Origin: Burkholderia sp. SRS-46
GTDB taxonomy: Bacteria; Pseudomonadota; Gammaproteobacteria; Burkholderiales; Burkholderiaceae
NCBI RefSeq assembly: GCF_004343775.1
Contig: NZ_PTXL01000001.1
Span: 248,001 to 312,000, forward strand
DNA length: 64,000 bases
Direction: 5' to 3'
The notes beneath the pieces were generated by a model. That model worked only from the letters and a program-made list of their open reading frames with translations, was not told where the DNA came from and did no database searches. A program made the position numbers and the translations under genes. Shown piece by piece: positions 21,770 to 31,572 of the stretch (the stretch's first letter is position 1; every line of letters begins with the position of its first letter).

Positions 21770-22392
21770 GCCGCCTCCGCGAGCCGCGCGAGCAGCGCCT
21801 TGAGCGCGAGCGCGCGATGGCTCAGCGCGTTCTTCACGGGCGGCTCGAGTTCGGCCGCCGTCGCGCCGAGCGACGGCAGGTAGAAATACGGGTCATAGCC
21901 GAACCCGTGCGCGCCGCGCGGCGCGTCGACGATCTCGCCGTGCCAGCGGCCTTCGGCGAACAGCGGCTCCGGATCGTCGGCATGGCGCACGAGCGCGAGC
22001 ACGCAGCAGTAGTACGCATGGCGGTCGTCGACGCCGCGCAACTGGTCGACGAGATGCGCGTTGTTCGCCGCGTCGCCTTTTTCCAGCCCCGCGCGTTGCG
22101 CGTAGCGTGCCGAATAGACGCCCGGCGCGCCGCGCAGCGCGCGCACGCACAGCCCGGAATCGTCGGCGATCGCCGGCAGCCCGGTGAGTTGCGCCGCGTG
22201 GCGCGCTTTCGTCAGCGCATTCTCGATGAACGTGCGGTACGGCTCGTCGGCCTCCGGCACCGCGAGGTCGCCCTGCGGAATCACGTCGATGCCGACGGTC
22301 GAGAACATCGCGGTGAATTCGCGCAGCTTGCCCGCGTTGTTCGACGCGAGCACGATGCGCGACAGCGGCGGCGTGATGCGATCGTCAGACAT
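21766..22392 (-). CDS. rdgB: XTP/dITP diphosphatase (non-canonical purine NTP pyrophosphatase)
   Basis: House-cleaning enzyme that hydrolyses dITP, XTP and dITP-like nucleotides. 208 residues with the family signature [14 protein letters not shown] at the N-terminus, a central [23 protein letters not shown] and the C-terminal [20 protein letters not shown]. Middle gene of rph-rdgB-hemW; its start overlaps rph by eight bases. Confidence 0.96.
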   Translation of the reverse strand: MSDDRITPPLSRIVLASNNAGKLREFTAMFSTVGIDVIPQGDLAVPEADEPYRTFIENALTKARHAAQLTGLPAIADDSGLCVRALRGAPGVYSARYAQRAGLEKGDAANNAHLVDQLRGVDDRHAYYCCVLALVRHADDPEPLFAEGRWHGEIVDAPRGAHGFGYDPYFYLPSLGATAAELEPPVKNALSHRALALKALLARLAEAA

Positions 22393-23125
22393 GGCTCACA
22401 CCCAGCGCGTCCTTCTGCAGCCGCACGAGCTCGCCGATCCCGCCCTGCGCGAGGTCGAGCAGCGCGTTCATCTCGTCGCGCGAGAACGGCACGCCCTCGG
22501 CGGTGCCCTGGACTTCGACGAAGCCGCCCGCGCCCGTCATCACGACGTTCATGTCGGTGTCGCAGCGCGAATCTTCCGCGTAATCGAGATCGAGCAGCGG
22601 GGTGCCTTCGAACACGCCGACCGAGATCGCGGCGACGTGGTCGGTGATCGGCGAACGCGCGAGCTTGCCGGCCGCGATCAGCTTCGACACCGCATCGTGC
22701 GCGGCGACGAACGCGCCGGTGATGCTCGCGGTGCGCGTGCCGCCGTCGGCCTGGATCACGTCGCAGTCGATGTGGATCGTGCGCGGGCCGAGCGCCTCCA
22801 GATCGAACACCGCGCGCAGCGCGCGGCCGATCAGGCGCTGAATTTCCTGCGTGCGGCCCGTCTGCTTGCCGCGCGCCGCTTCGCGGTCGCTGCGCGTATG
22901 CGTCGCGCGCGGCAGCATCCCGTATTCGGCGGTCAGCCAGCCTTGCCCGCGATCGCGCAGGAATTCGGGCACGCGCTCGGCGACGCTCGCCGTGCAGATC
23001 ACCTTGGTGTCGCCGAATTCGACCAGCACGGAGCCTTCCGCGTGCTTCGTGTAGTGGCGCGTGAGGGTGACCTTGCGCAGTTCGTCGGCGCGGCGGCCGC
23101 TCGGCCGGGAAGTGGATTGCGTCAT
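22385..23125 (-). CDS. rph: ribonuclease PH
   Basis: Phosphate-dependent 3'-5' exoribonuclease that trims tRNA 3' ends. 246 residues; typical features include [20 protein letters not shown] at the N-terminus, the conserved [13 protein letters not shown] motif and the phosphate-binding region [18 protein letters not shown]. First gene of the rph-rdgB-hemW operon and divergent from yicC, whose ATG is 174 bases away. Confidence 0.97.
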   Translation of the reverse strand: MTQSTSRPSGRRADELRKVTLTRHYTKHAEGSVLVEFGDTKVICTASVAERVPEFLRDRGQGWLTAEYGMLPRATHTRSDREAARGKQTGRTQEIQRLIGRALRAVFDLEALGPRTIHIDCDVIQADGGTRTASITGAFVAAHDAVSKLIAAGKLARSPITDHVAAISVGVFEGTPLLDLDYAEDSRCDTDMNVVMTGAGGFVEVQGTAEGVPFSRDEMNALLDLAQGGIGELVRLQKDALGVSHV

Positions 23126-23299
23126 GAGGGATCGATGGACAGGGAGGAAACCCCGATTTTAGCGCTGAACGGCCGGCGCGCCCGGCGGGGGCGCCGGCAA
23201 AAATGGGATAATGCGCGTTTCCCGCCCCGCGCTTGCGAATGCGCCGGGCGCCTCGACTTATCCCCGGCCCGCGAGGGCATCCAGACGGCGAGACGAACC

Positions 23300-24223
23300 A
23301 TGATCTACAGCATGACGGGCTATGCGAGCGCCACGCGCGAACTCGCGGCGGCGACGGGCAACGGCGGCACCAGCGTGTCGGTCGAATTGCGCACCGTGAA
23401 CTCGCGTTTCCTCGACCTGAATTTCCGCATGCCCGACGACGTGCGCGCATGCGAGCCCGCGCTGCGCGAGATGCTGATGAACAAGCTGTCGCGCGGCAAG
23501 GTGGACGTGCGCATCAACCTGCAGCGCGGCGAGCAGAGCATCGGCGCGGGCGCGCTGAACCAGGCGGCGCTCGGCCAGCTCGCCGAGCTCGAGCGCACGG
23601 TGCTCGATACGTTCCCGGGCGTCGGCCGCCTGCGCGCGGGCGAGATCCTGCGCTGGCCCGGCGTGATCGCCGAAAGCGGCGTGTCGGCCGAGGCGATCCG
23701 CGACGCGGTGCTCGCGTGCGGCAAGGAAGCGATCAACGAGCTGGTCGTCGTGCGTTCGCGCGAAGGCGCGCAGCTCGCGGCGATGCTGCTGTCGAACGTC
23801 GCCGAGATGGAGGCGATCGTGGCGCGCATCACGCCGCTCGTGCCGGAGCTGATCGCGAAGCACCAGCAGAAGATCGTCGAGCGGCTGCAGGAGGCACTCG
23901 GCATCGCGGCGCCGGAAGGCAGCGCGCCGATCGTGTCGCGCGAGGAAGCCGCGGAGCGCATCCGTCAGGAAGTGACGATGTACGGGATCCGGATCGACAT
24001 CGCGGAAGAGCTGTCGCGGCTCACCGCGCACCTGAACGAAACGCGTCATGTGATCGAGAAGGGCGGCCGCGTCGGCAAGCGCCTCGACTTCATGATGCAG
24101 GAACTGAATCGCGAAGCGAACACGCTCGGCTCGAAGGCAGCGGCCAAGGAACTGGCCGACGCGTCGATGGCGCTGAAGCTGCTGATCGAGCAGATGCGCG
24201 AGCAAGTGCAAAACCTGGAGTAA
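23300..24223 (+). CDS. yicC: YicC-family endoribonuclease
   Basis: Member of the YicC/YloC family, shown elsewhere to be an RNase. The 307-residue product has the conserved start MIYSMTGYASATRE, the central SVELRTVNSRFLDLNFRMPD and the C-terminal DUF1732 region (GKRLDFMMQELNREANTLGSKA) that forms the catalytic part. Stop is six bases before gmk, a conserved pair. Confidence 0.94.
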   Translation: MIYSMTGYASATRELAAATGNGGTSVSVELRTVNSRFLDLNFRMPDDVRACEPALREMLMNKLSRGKVDVRINLQRGEQSIGAGALNQAALGQLAELERTVLDTFPGVGRLRAGEILRWPGVIAESGVSAEAIRDAVLACGKEAINELVVVRSREGAQLAAMLLSNVAEMEAIVARITPLVPELIAKHQQKIVERLQEALGIAAPEGSAPIVSREEAAERIRQEVTMYGIRIDIAEELSRLTAHLNETRHVIEKGGRVGKRLDFMMQELNREANTLGSKAAAKELADASMALKLLIEQMREQVQNLE

Positions 24224-24913
<690 letters not shown>

Positions 24914-24973
24914 AGGCGAGCGGCAAGGGACATAAGGTAGAATAGGCACTATATTCAGAAGGAATTACCCAAC

Positions 24974-25177
24974 ATGGCTCGCATTACTGTCGAAGACTGC
25001 CTGAAGCAGATCCCGAACCGCTTCGAACTGGCGCTCGCCGCCACCTATCGCGCGCGTCAGCTCGCGCAAGGCCATACGCCGAAGATCGAAAGCCGCGACA
25101 AGCCGACGGTCGTCGCGCTGCGCGAGATCGCGGCTGGCCAGGTCGGCGTCGAGATGCTGAAGAAGGTGCCGGTCTAA
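24974..25177 (+). CDS. rpoZ: RNA polymerase omega subunit
   Basis: 67-residue assembly factor of RNA polymerase, needed for one ppGpp site. Shows the family pattern [45 protein letters not shown] precedes the start. It is 60 bases past gmk, in the usual gmk-rpoZ-spoT order. A TAGAAT at about 24938 may be an internal -10. Confidence 0.97.
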
Positions 25178-25242
25178 CCGCACCCGATTCACGCCAGCCA
25201 TGTAGTCCACGCGCGCAACGATTGCTGACCGAGGAGGCGAAT

Positions 25243-27609
25243 ATGAGCACCACCCCATCGTCCGCCTCCGCGGATCCGACCACCGAAGCCACGGCACAAT
25301 CGCCTGCGCGCCAGTACATCGACGCGGTCCTCGAACAGTCCTTCCGGCATCTGTTCGGGCCGACCGCCACCCCGGAGCAACCGCGCAAGCACGGCGTCGT
25401 TTCGATCGCGAATCTGACCGCCGCGCTGGCCGAGTATCTCGCTCCGGAGGAAATCAAAGAGGTCAAGGCGGCGTTCCACTTCAGCGACGAAGCCCACCTC
25501 GGTCAATATCGCCAGAGCGGCGAACCCTACATCACCCATCCCGTCGCCGTCGCGGAAATCTGCGCCGGCTGGAAGCTTGACGCGCAGGCTGTCATGGCCG
25601 CGCTGCTGCACGACGTGATGGAGGACCAGGGGGTTACCAAGAGCGAGCTGGCCGAGCGCTTCGGGCCGAAGGTCGCCGAACTGGTCGACGGGCTGTCCAA
25701 GCTCGACAAGATGGAATTCCGCAGCCGCGAGGAAGCGCAGGCGGAAAATTTCCGCAAGATGCTGCTCGCGATGGCGCGCGACGTGCGGGTCATTCTCGTC
25801 AAGCTCGCCGATCGCCTGCACAACATGCGCACGCTCGGCGCGGTGCCGATGGAAAAGCGCCGCCGCGTCGCGCGCGAGACGCTCGACATCTATGCGCCGA
25901 TCGCGCACCGCCTCGGTCTGAACAATACGTATCGCGAGCTGCAGGACATGAGCTTCGCGAACTTCAACCCGCATCGCTACGCGACGCTCGAGAAGGCGGT
26001 GAAGGCCGCGCGCGGCAACCGCCGCGAGGTGATCGGCAAGATCCTCGAAGCCGCGCAGCGGGCGATGACGGACGCGAAGATCGACGCCGAGATCACCGGG
26101 CGCGAGAAGACCATCTACAGCGTCTACCGGAAGATGCGCGACAAGCAGCTGTCGTTCTCGCAGGTGCTCGACGTGTACGGCTTCCGCGTCGTCGTCGAGA
26201 ATCCGCTCGACTGCTACACCTGTATCGGCGCGCTGCATGCGCTGTACAAGCCGGTGCCGGGCAAGTTCAAGGACTACATCGCGATTCCGAAGATCAACGG
26301 CTACCAGTCGCTGCACACGACGCTGGTCGGCCCGTTCGGCGCGCCGATCGAGTTCCAGGTGCGCACGCGCAAGATGCACGAGATCGCCGAGGCCGGGGTG
26401 GCCGCGCACTGGCTGTACAAGAACGGCAGTGCGGATCTCAGCGACGTGCAGAAGCGCGCGCACCAGTGGCTGAAGTCGCTGCTCGACATCCAGAGCGAAG
26501 CCGGCGATTCGAGCGAATTCCTCGAGCACGTGAAGATCGACCTGTTCCCGGATGCGGTCTACGTGTTCACCCCGAAGTCGAAGATCATGGCGCTGCCGCG
26601 CGGCGCCACGGCGCTCGATTTCGCGTATTCGATCCACAGCGATCTCGGCAACCAGTGCGTCGCCGTGAAGATCAACAACGAACTGCTGCCGCTGCGCACC
26701 GAGCTGAAGAGCGGCGACATCGTCGAGGTGATCACCGCCCCGTATTCGAAGCCGAACCCCGCGTGGCTCGGTTTCGTGCGCACCGGCAAGGCCCGTTCGG
26801 CGATCCGTCACTACCTGAAGACGATGCGCCTGAACGAATCGGTGCAGCTCGGCGAGCGGCTCGTCGACCAGAGCCTGAAGGGCTACGGCCTCGCGCTGGC
26901 CGACGTCACGCCGGAAGTGTGGGAAAAGCTCGTGCAGTGGACGGGCAACAAGAGCCGCCAGGAAATCTTCGCGGACATCGGCCTCGGCCGCCGCGTCGCC
27001 GCGGTGATGGCGAAGCGCATCGAGGTGCTGATGAGCGGCCGCGATGCGGACGACGACCTGCCGCGGGCGGAGCGCCATGCCGCGCATCATGCGCCGCCGG
27101 TCGTGATCACCGGCACCGAGGGGATGTCGGTGCAGTTGTCCGCGTGCTGCCGGCCGATCCCGGGCGACGCGATCATGGGCTATATCGGCATCGGCCTCGG
27201 GATGGCGATTCATACGACCGATTGCCGCGTCGCGCAGCGCATCCATCGCCGCGATCCGGGCCGCTGGATCGACGTCGAGTGGGCGCCGCAGCCGGGCCGC
27301 CTGTTCGACGTCGCGGTGAAGGCGCTCGTGAAGAACACGAAGGGGATATTCGCGCGGGTCGCGGCGGACATCACGTCGGCCGACGCGAACATCGTCCATA
27401 TCGCGATGGACGAGGATCTCACGCACGAATCGACGGTGCTGCGCTTCGTGATCCAGGTCAGCGACCGCGTCCACCTCGCGAACGTGATGCGGCGCGTGCG
27501 GACCAACCCGGACGTGATGCGGATCATGCGCGAGCGTTCGACCGACGACGGCACGCATGCGCGTCACGACGGCGGAATGCGGATCGAGCGCGAGCGGCAG
27601 GATTACTGA
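25243..27609 (+). CDS. spoT: bifunctional (p)ppGpp synthetase/hydrolase SpoT
   Basis: Makes and degrades the stringent-response alarmone. The 788-residue product has an intact HD hydrolase domain (HDVMEDQ at about 123-129), the RelA/SpoT synthetase domain (IYSVYRKMRDKQLSFSQVLD, VYGFRVVVENPLDCYT), a TGS domain (VFTPKSKIMALPRGATALDFAY) and a C-terminal ACT domain. The intact HD and its place next to rpoZ favour SpoT rather than RelA. The ATG at 25243 follows GAGGAGGCGAAT. Confidence 0.96.
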   Translation: MSTTPSSASADPTTEATAQSPARQYIDAVLEQSFRHLFGPTATPEQPRKHGVVSIANLTAALAEYLAPEEIKEVKAAFHFSDEAHLGQYRQSGEPYITHPVAVAEICAGWKLDAQAVMAALLHDVMEDQGVTKSELAERFGPKVAELVDGLSKLDKMEFRSREEAQAENFRKMLLAMARDVRVILVKLADRLHNMRTLGAVPMEKRRRVARETLDIYAPIAHRLGLNNTYRELQDMSFANFNPHRYATLEKAVKAARGNRREVIGKILEAAQRAMTDAKIDAEITGREKTIYSVYRKMRDKQLSFSQVLDVYGFRVVVENPLDCYTCIGALHALYKPVPGKFKDYIAIPKINGYQSLHTTLVGPFGAPIEFQVRTRKMHEIAEAGVAAHWLYKNGSADLSDVQKRAHQWLKSLLDIQSEAGDSSEFLEHVKIDLFPDAVYVFTPKSKIMALPRGATALDFAYSIHSDLGNQCVAVKINNELLPLRTELKSGDIVEVITAPYSKPNPAWLGFVRTGKARSAIRHYLKTMRLNESVQLGERLVDQSLKGYGLALADVTPEVWEKLVQWTGNKSRQEIFADIGLGRRVAAVMAKRIEVLMSGRDADDDLPRAERHAAHHAPPVVITGTEGMSVQLSACCRPIPGDAIMGYIGIGLGMAIHTTDCRVAQRIHRRDPGRWIDVEWAPQPGRLFDVAVKALVKNTKGIFARVAADITSADANIVHIAMDEDLTHESTVLRFVIQVSDRVHLANVMRRVRTNPDVMRIMRERSTDDGTHARHDGGMRIERERQDY

Positions 27610-27639
27610 CGCCCGGGTGTCCGGCATGCGATAGATGCG

Positions 27640-27663
27640 ACGGCGGCCTCGGGCCGCCGTTTT
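27640..27663 (+). terminator. terminator of gmk-rpoZ-spoT
   Basis: Nine-bp stem ACGGCGGCC / GGCCGCCGT with loop TCG and a following TTTCATT, 30 bases past the spoT stop. Confidence 0.75.
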
Positions 27664-27732
27664 CATTGGGGGATGCCGGGCAGTTGCTTCGTCGGCGATT
27701 CGTGCTGAAGGGCGGGGAAGGGCAAAGAAAAA

Positions 27733-27755
27733 GGGCCTTCCCGGAGGAAGGCCCT
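27733..27755 (-). terminator. terminator of tRNA-Arg
   Basis: Perfect inverted repeat with arms GGGCCTTCC and GGAAGGCCC around a short loop. On the minus strand it is followed by TTTTTCTTT, so it ends the tRNA-Arg transcript. Confidence 0.85.
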
Positions 27756-27762
27756 TCTGAAG

Positions 27763-27839
27763 TGGCGCGGCTGGCAGGATTCGAACCCACGACCCCTTGG
27801 TTCGTAGCCAAGTACTCTATCCAACTGAGCTACAGCCGC
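27763..27839 (-). tRNA. tRNA-Arg (anticodon ACG)
   Basis: Acceptor stem GCGGCTG pairs with CAGCCGC, then G and encoded CCA. Anticodon arm CTTGG-CTACGAA-CCAAG gives ACG, read as ICG after deamination, decoding CGU/CGC/CGA. D-loop and GGTTCGAATCC T-arm are normal. Confidence 0.96.
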
Positions 27840-27968
27840 ACGCAGAAGAGGGATTATAGCAGCGTTGTATGAAAAGGGAAGCCTTATTCGCAAATTGTCG
27901 GCGGCGGGCTTGCCTGGCCGAGCATCGTGTACCCTTGAAGCATCCGCAATCCACGTTGAATGTGCATC

Positions 27969-28532
27969 ATGAACAAGGCGTTTGTCAAAGAGTCGGACGG
28001 CGACGACGACGATCTCGACCAGACCCAGCCGGCGATCCCGGCGGGCTCGAAGAACTACATCACGCCGGTGGGGCACAAGCGCCTCAAGGACGAGTTGCTG
28101 AACCTGATCGATAACGAGCGGCCCGAAGTCGTGCGGCTCGTGTCATGGGCGGCGTCGAACGGCGATCGCTCCGAGAACGGCGACTACATCTACGGCAAGC
28201 GGCGACTGCGCGAGATCGACCGGCGCATCCGCTTCCTGACGAAGCGGCTCGACATCGCCGAAGTGGTCGACGCAAGCCGGCAGGAGAACACCGACCAGGT
28301 GTTCTTTGGCGCGACCATCGACTATGCGACGCCGGACGGCGAGGAACACACGATCACGATCGTCGGCATCGACGAGGTCGACCTCGACCAGGGGCACGTG
28401 AGCTGGATCTCGCCGGTGGCGCGCGCGCTGCTCAAGGCGAAGATCGGCGACACCGTCACGCTGATGACGCCCGTCGGCCCGCAGCCGATCGACGTGCTCG
28501 ACGTGCGCTATCCGGAGCCGGGCGCGGCCTGA
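27969..28532 (+). CDS. greB: transcription elongation factor GreB
   Basis: Stimulates RNA cleavage by backtracked RNA polymerase. 187 residues: an acidic N-terminal extension (ESDGDDDDLDQTQ), a coiled-coil domain (GHKRLKDELLNLIDNERPEV) whose tip carries acidic residues (SENGDYIYGKRRLREIDRR) and a C-terminal FKBP-like domain. The basic stretch around KRRLREIDRRIRFL is typical of GreB rather than GreA. The start chosen is the ATG at 27969. Confidence 0.94.
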   Translation: MNKAFVKESDGDDDDLDQTQPAIPAGSKNYITPVGHKRLKDELLNLIDNERPEVVRLVSWAASNGDRSENGDYIYGKRRLREIDRRIRFLTKRLDIAEVVDASRQENTDQVFFGATIDYATPDGEEHTITIVGIDEVDLDQGHVSWISPVARALLKAKIGDTVTLMTPVGPQPIDVLDVRYPEPGAA

Positions 28533-28567
28533 GTGCGTCGGCATGCGCGGTTGCCGCGCGATGAAAA

Positions 28568-28595
28568 AAGCGCCCCGCGTGGGGCGCTTCGTCGT
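28568..28595 (-). terminator. terminator between greB and the porin
   Basis: Nine-bp stem AAGCGCCCC / GGGGCGCTT around GCGT. On the minus strand it is followed by a run of Ts and so ends the porin transcript; it may also stop greB. Confidence 0.8.
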
Positions 28596-28615
28596 GCCGC
28601 CAGCAACCGGGTGCG

Positions 28616-29758
28616 TCAGAACCGGTGGCGCAGGCCGGCCGTCACCGCGACCTGCTTGTTGCTCGACGACGCCGTGCCGAGGCCGTTGATGTTCGCGCGC
28701 AGGTTCAGGCCGTCCGTGTTGACCTTCTGGTATTCGCCCTGCAGGTAGACGTCGGTGCGCTTCGACAGCGCATACGCCGCCTGCAGGTTGAACTGGTGCC
28801 AGCGCGGGCTCTGGCCGACGATGCGGCCGTCGGTGTACGTGTACGACCCGGCCAGCGAGAGCGCCGGCGTCAGCGCGTAGCGGCCATTCAGTTCGTAATT
28901 GTTGAAGCGGACGCCGCCCGCCAGCCCGACGCCGCCTGATACGCCCGACTGGCCGGCGCTGATCGCGACGCTGTCGTTGAGGCGTGTCTGCGTGAACACG
29001 AAGCCGGCCGTTGCCGGGCCGAACGTGTAGTTCAGGCCGGCGCCCCAGGTGCGCTGGCGGCTGGCCGCGAAGGTCCAGTCGCCGGCGACCGCGCCTGGAT
29101 CGCTGGCGGCTTGCGCCAGTCCGTTCACGTTGTTGTTCAACTGCAGGTACGCGGCCGCGACGTTGAAGCCCATGAACTTGTACGACGCGCCGACGCTGTA
29201 CGCCCGGTTGTTGGCAAAGCTGGTCGAGTTCGAGAAGCCGTACAACGCGCCGAACTGCAGGCCGTTGTAGTTCACGCTCTGGTATTTGACCGCGTTGTTG
29301 ATCCGGAACGCGTTGTTCAGGTTGTCGTTGTCGAACGGGTGCGCGAACTGCGTGCCGCCGAATTGCGTGCCGGCCAGCGACAACGGGCCGAGGTAGTCGA
29401 CGACGCTGTCGTACTGGCGGCCCAGCGTGAGCGAGCCGAACTGGCTGTGGGCGAGCCCGACGAATGCCTGGCGGCCGAATTCGCGACCGTTCTGCTTGAG
29501 CGTGCCGTTATTGATCCCGAAGCCGTTTTCCAGCGTGAAGATCGCTTTCAGGCCGCCGCCGAGGTCTTCGGTGCCGCGCAGGCCCCAGCGGCTGCCGTTG
29601 ACCGAGCCGGTCGATTGCTGCCAGGCGCTGTGGCCGCCCTGGTTGTTGGTGTACGTGATGCCGGCGTCGATCAGGCCATACAGCGTCACGCTGCTTTGTG
29701 CGTGCGCCGCGGTCGCGAACACGCTCGACAATGCCGCGACGATCAGAGTCCTTTTCAT
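28616..29758 (-). CDS. outer-membrane porin (Gram-negative general porin)
   Basis: 380-residue trimeric beta-barrel porin. Signal peptide MKRTLIVAALSSVFATAAHA then QSSVTLYGLIDAGITYTNNQ, the conserved beta-proteobacterial start. PEFG-type strand patterns such as RWGLRGTEDLGGGLKAIFTLENGF, QAFVGLAHSQFGSLTLGRQYD follow, and the C-terminal strand ends in F (VAVTAGLRHRF), the BAM recognition residue. Start at 29758 follows GGAGACAGATCA. Solute specificity is unknown. Confidence 0.94.
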   Translation of the reverse strand: MKRTLIVAALSSVFATAAHAQSSVTLYGLIDAGITYTNNQGGHSAWQQSTGSVNGSRWGLRGTEDLGGGLKAIFTLENGFGINNGTLKQNGREFGRQAFVGLAHSQFGSLTLGRQYDSVVDYLGPLSLAGTQFGGTQFAHPFDNDNLNNAFRINNAVKYQSVNYNGLQFGALYGFSNSTSFANNRAYSVGASYKFMGFNVAAAYLQLNNNVNGLAQAASDPGAVAGDWTFAASRQRTWGAGLNYTFGPATAGFVFTQTRLNDSVAISAGQSGVSGGVGLAGGVRFNNYELNGRYALTPALSLAGSYTYTDGRIVGQSPRWHQFNLQAAYALSKRTDVYLQGEYQKVNTDGLNLRANINGLGTASSSNKQVAVTAGLRHRF

Positions 29759-30145
29759 TGATCTGTCTCCAAACCGGATGAAGGGAAGGAAGCGAACCTG
29801 TTGCGGGCTCCGGCGCGGCGCGACTTCGGCGCTGCCGCCGGGCGGGCTGGATGCTCTTGTCTCAACATCCAATTTCAGTGTAAGAAGCGGCCCTCAATAG
29901 GGAGGAAGCCACTTTAAGCAATACTGTATTCTGGATTGCGCAATGGTTTGCGGGCGGCCCAGGAGCCTTACGGATCAAGGCTTTGCGGCGCTGCGGCAGA
30001 TTTTGGGCGGGGTAGGGGCGGGTGTTGGACGTTGCGCCGTCGCGACAGTCGCTATGCGACGACGTCTATTGCGCCAGCGCCATTATTGTCGCTTCGGCAA
30101 TAGAGGTTTGTGCGTAGCATGGATAATGAAAGGATGTTATCTCGC
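29759..30145. other. upstream region of the porin, no gene seen
   Basis: The G/C drops here. No protein gene is supported; an open frame of about 109 codons from 29943 on the plus strand has no ribosome binding site or recognisable motif and runs across the sRNA candidate and the IS end. The stretch likely holds the porin promoter on the minus strand and the promoter of the RNA described next. A palindrome ATTGCGCAAT lies at about 29934-29943. Confidence 0.5.
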
Positions 30146-30151
30146 TATACT
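30146..30151 (+). promoter_or_regulatory. -10 element before candidate sRNA
   Basis: TATACT, one mismatch from consensus, seven bases upstream of the first hairpin. No good -35 is found at 17-18 bases. Confidence 0.45.
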
Positions 30152-30157
30152 GCGATC

Positions 30158-30241
30158 TCTGCTTTCCGAAGCAGACTTTTTCGTTGACGGAAAAGATCTC
30201 CAAACCTTTGTCGGCGCGACTTTCCAGTCGCGCTTTTTTTT
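30158..30241 (+). ncRNA. candidate three-hairpin small RNA
   Basis: About 84 bases folding into three consecutive hairpins: TCTGCTT-TCCG-AAGCAGA (30158-30175), CTTTTTCG-TTGA-CGGAAAAG (30176-30195, one G-T pair) and a terminator GCGCGACT-TTCC-AGTCGCGC (30214-30233) followed by eight Ts. The linker between hairpins two and three is single-stranded (ATCTCCAAACCTTTG). No reading frame uses it well. I do not recognise an Rfam family. An ISL3 element begins at the last T, and the T-tract is duplicated on the other side. Confidence 0.6.
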
Positions 30242-31545
30242 GGTTCTTCGTAGGAAACCGTGGAGGGTTTGAGGGCGATTGCGTAACCTGACGCCTGACT
30301 TCAGGAGGTCAGGAGGAAGAATTGCTTGATCGCAAGGCACTTCAAGCGCTGGGTTGCTGGACCGGCTATCGGTTGGAGCGGGTGGAATGGCCGGAAGGCG
30401 AAAGCCACACGCTCTCGCTGTATCTGAAACCCGTCAGCAAGGTGATGTACTGCGAACAATGCGGGGCACGTTGCCAGCAGATCCACGAGACGACGGTTCG
30501 CCGCGTGCGCGATCTGCCGTTGTTTGAATACCGAGTGGTGCTGCACGTTCCGCGTCGGCGAGTCTGGTGCGAAAGCTGCGGCGGCCCGCGGCTGGAAAAG
30601 CTCACGTGGCTGGGCCGCTACCAGCGCGTGACGGAGCGATTCGCCAAGGCCTGCGAGAAGCTGCTGCAATCGGCCAGCGTACAGGCGGTGGCCGCCTTCT
30701 ACGATCTGGGTTGGCACACGGTCAAATCGATCGACAAGATGCGCTTGCGAGCGCGTGTGGCCGAGCCGGACTGGTCGGCGATCCGTTATCTGGCCATGGA
30801 TGAATTCGCGCTGCACAAGGGTCATCGCTACGCCACGGTAGTCGTTGATCCGATCGGCCGGCAGGTGCTCTGGGTCGGTCCGGGACGCTCGCGCGAAACG
30901 GCCCGAGCCTTCTTCGAACAGCTTCCCGAAGGTGTTGCCGAGCGCATCGAGGCGGTTGCAATCGATATGACCACGGCGTACGAACTGGAGATCAAGGAGC
31001 ACTGCCCGCAAGCGGAAATCGTCTTCGATCTGTACCACGTTGTGGCCAAGTACGGACGCGAAGTGATCGACCGGGTGCGAGTGGATCAGGCCAATCAACT
31101 GCGCCATGACAAGCCGGCCCGGAAGGTTCTGAAATCCAGCCGCTGGCTGTTGCTGCGCAACCGCCATAACCTGAAGCCGGAACAGGCCGTGCACCTGAAG
31201 GAGTTGCTGGCCGCCAATCAGTCGCTGCTATGCGTCTATGTGCTGCGTGACGAACTCAAACGGCTCTGGTTCTATCGCAAGCCAGCCTGGGCGGAAAAGG
31301 CCTGGGAACAGTGGATCGAGCAGGCTCAGCAAAGCGGGATCGCTGCCCTGCAAAAGTTCGCCGGGCGTCTGCTGAGCTATTGGCACGGTATCGTGGCCCG
31401 CTGTCGCCACCCGCTCAATACCAGCGTCGTCGAAGGCATCAACAACACCATCAAGGTGATCAAGCGTCGGGCTTATGGGTACCGCGACGAGGAATACTTC
31501 TTCCTGAAGATCCGCGCCGCGTTCCCCGGTAATCCGCGATGAACC
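30242..31545 (+). mobile_element. complete ISL3-family insertion sequence
   Basis: 1304-bp element with imperfect 23-bp terminal inverted repeats (GGTTCTTCGTAGG... at 30242 and GGTTCATCGCGG... read inward from 31545; 16 of 23 bases match). It is flanked by eight Ts on the left (30234-30241) and at least eight on the right (31546-31554), consistent with the 8-bp target duplication of ISL3 elements. It inserted in the T-tract of the terminator of the upstream RNA. The G/C is lower than in the surrounding core genes. Confidence 0.9.
30322..31542 (+). CDS. ISL3-family transposase
   Basis: DDE transposase, 406 residues. It has an N-terminal zinc-finger-like part with CxxC pairs (YCEQCGARCQQ, CESCGG), a helix-turn-helix region (SASVQAVAAFYDLGWHTVKSIDK) and the catalytic DDE core (AMDEFALHKGHRYATVVVDP, VAIDMTTAYELEIKEH, and the final HPLNTSVVEGINNTIKVIKR with the E). 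Starts at a TTG preceded by AGGAGGAAGAA. Its last codons lie within the right inverted repeat. It appears intact. Confidence 0.93.
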   Translation: MLDRKALQALGCWTGYRLERVEWPEGESHTLSLYLKPVSKVMYCEQCGARCQQIHETTVRRVRDLPLFEYRVVLHVPRRRVWCESCGGPRLEKLTWLGRYQRVTERFAKACEKLLQSASVQAVAAFYDLGWHTVKSIDKMRLRARVAEPDWSAIRYLAMDEFALHKGHRYATVVVDPIGRQVLWVGPGRSRETARAFFEQLPEGVAERIEAVAIDMTTAYELEIKEHCPQAEIVFDLYHVVAKYGREVIDRVRVDQANQLRHDKPARKVLKSSRWLLLRNRHNLKPEQAVHLKELLAANQSLLCVYVLRDELKRLWFYRKPAWAEKAWEQWIEQAQQSGIAALQKFAGRLLSYWHGIVARCRHPLNTSVVEGINNTIKVIKRRAYGYRDEEYFFLKIRAAFPGNPR

Positions 31546-31572
31546 TTTTTTTTTGCCTCGCCGGGCCCGCTT

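Noticed and set aside
29943..30272. 109-codon plus-strand frame before the IS
   Set aside because: No ribosome binding site; runs through the sRNA hairpins and into the IS end.
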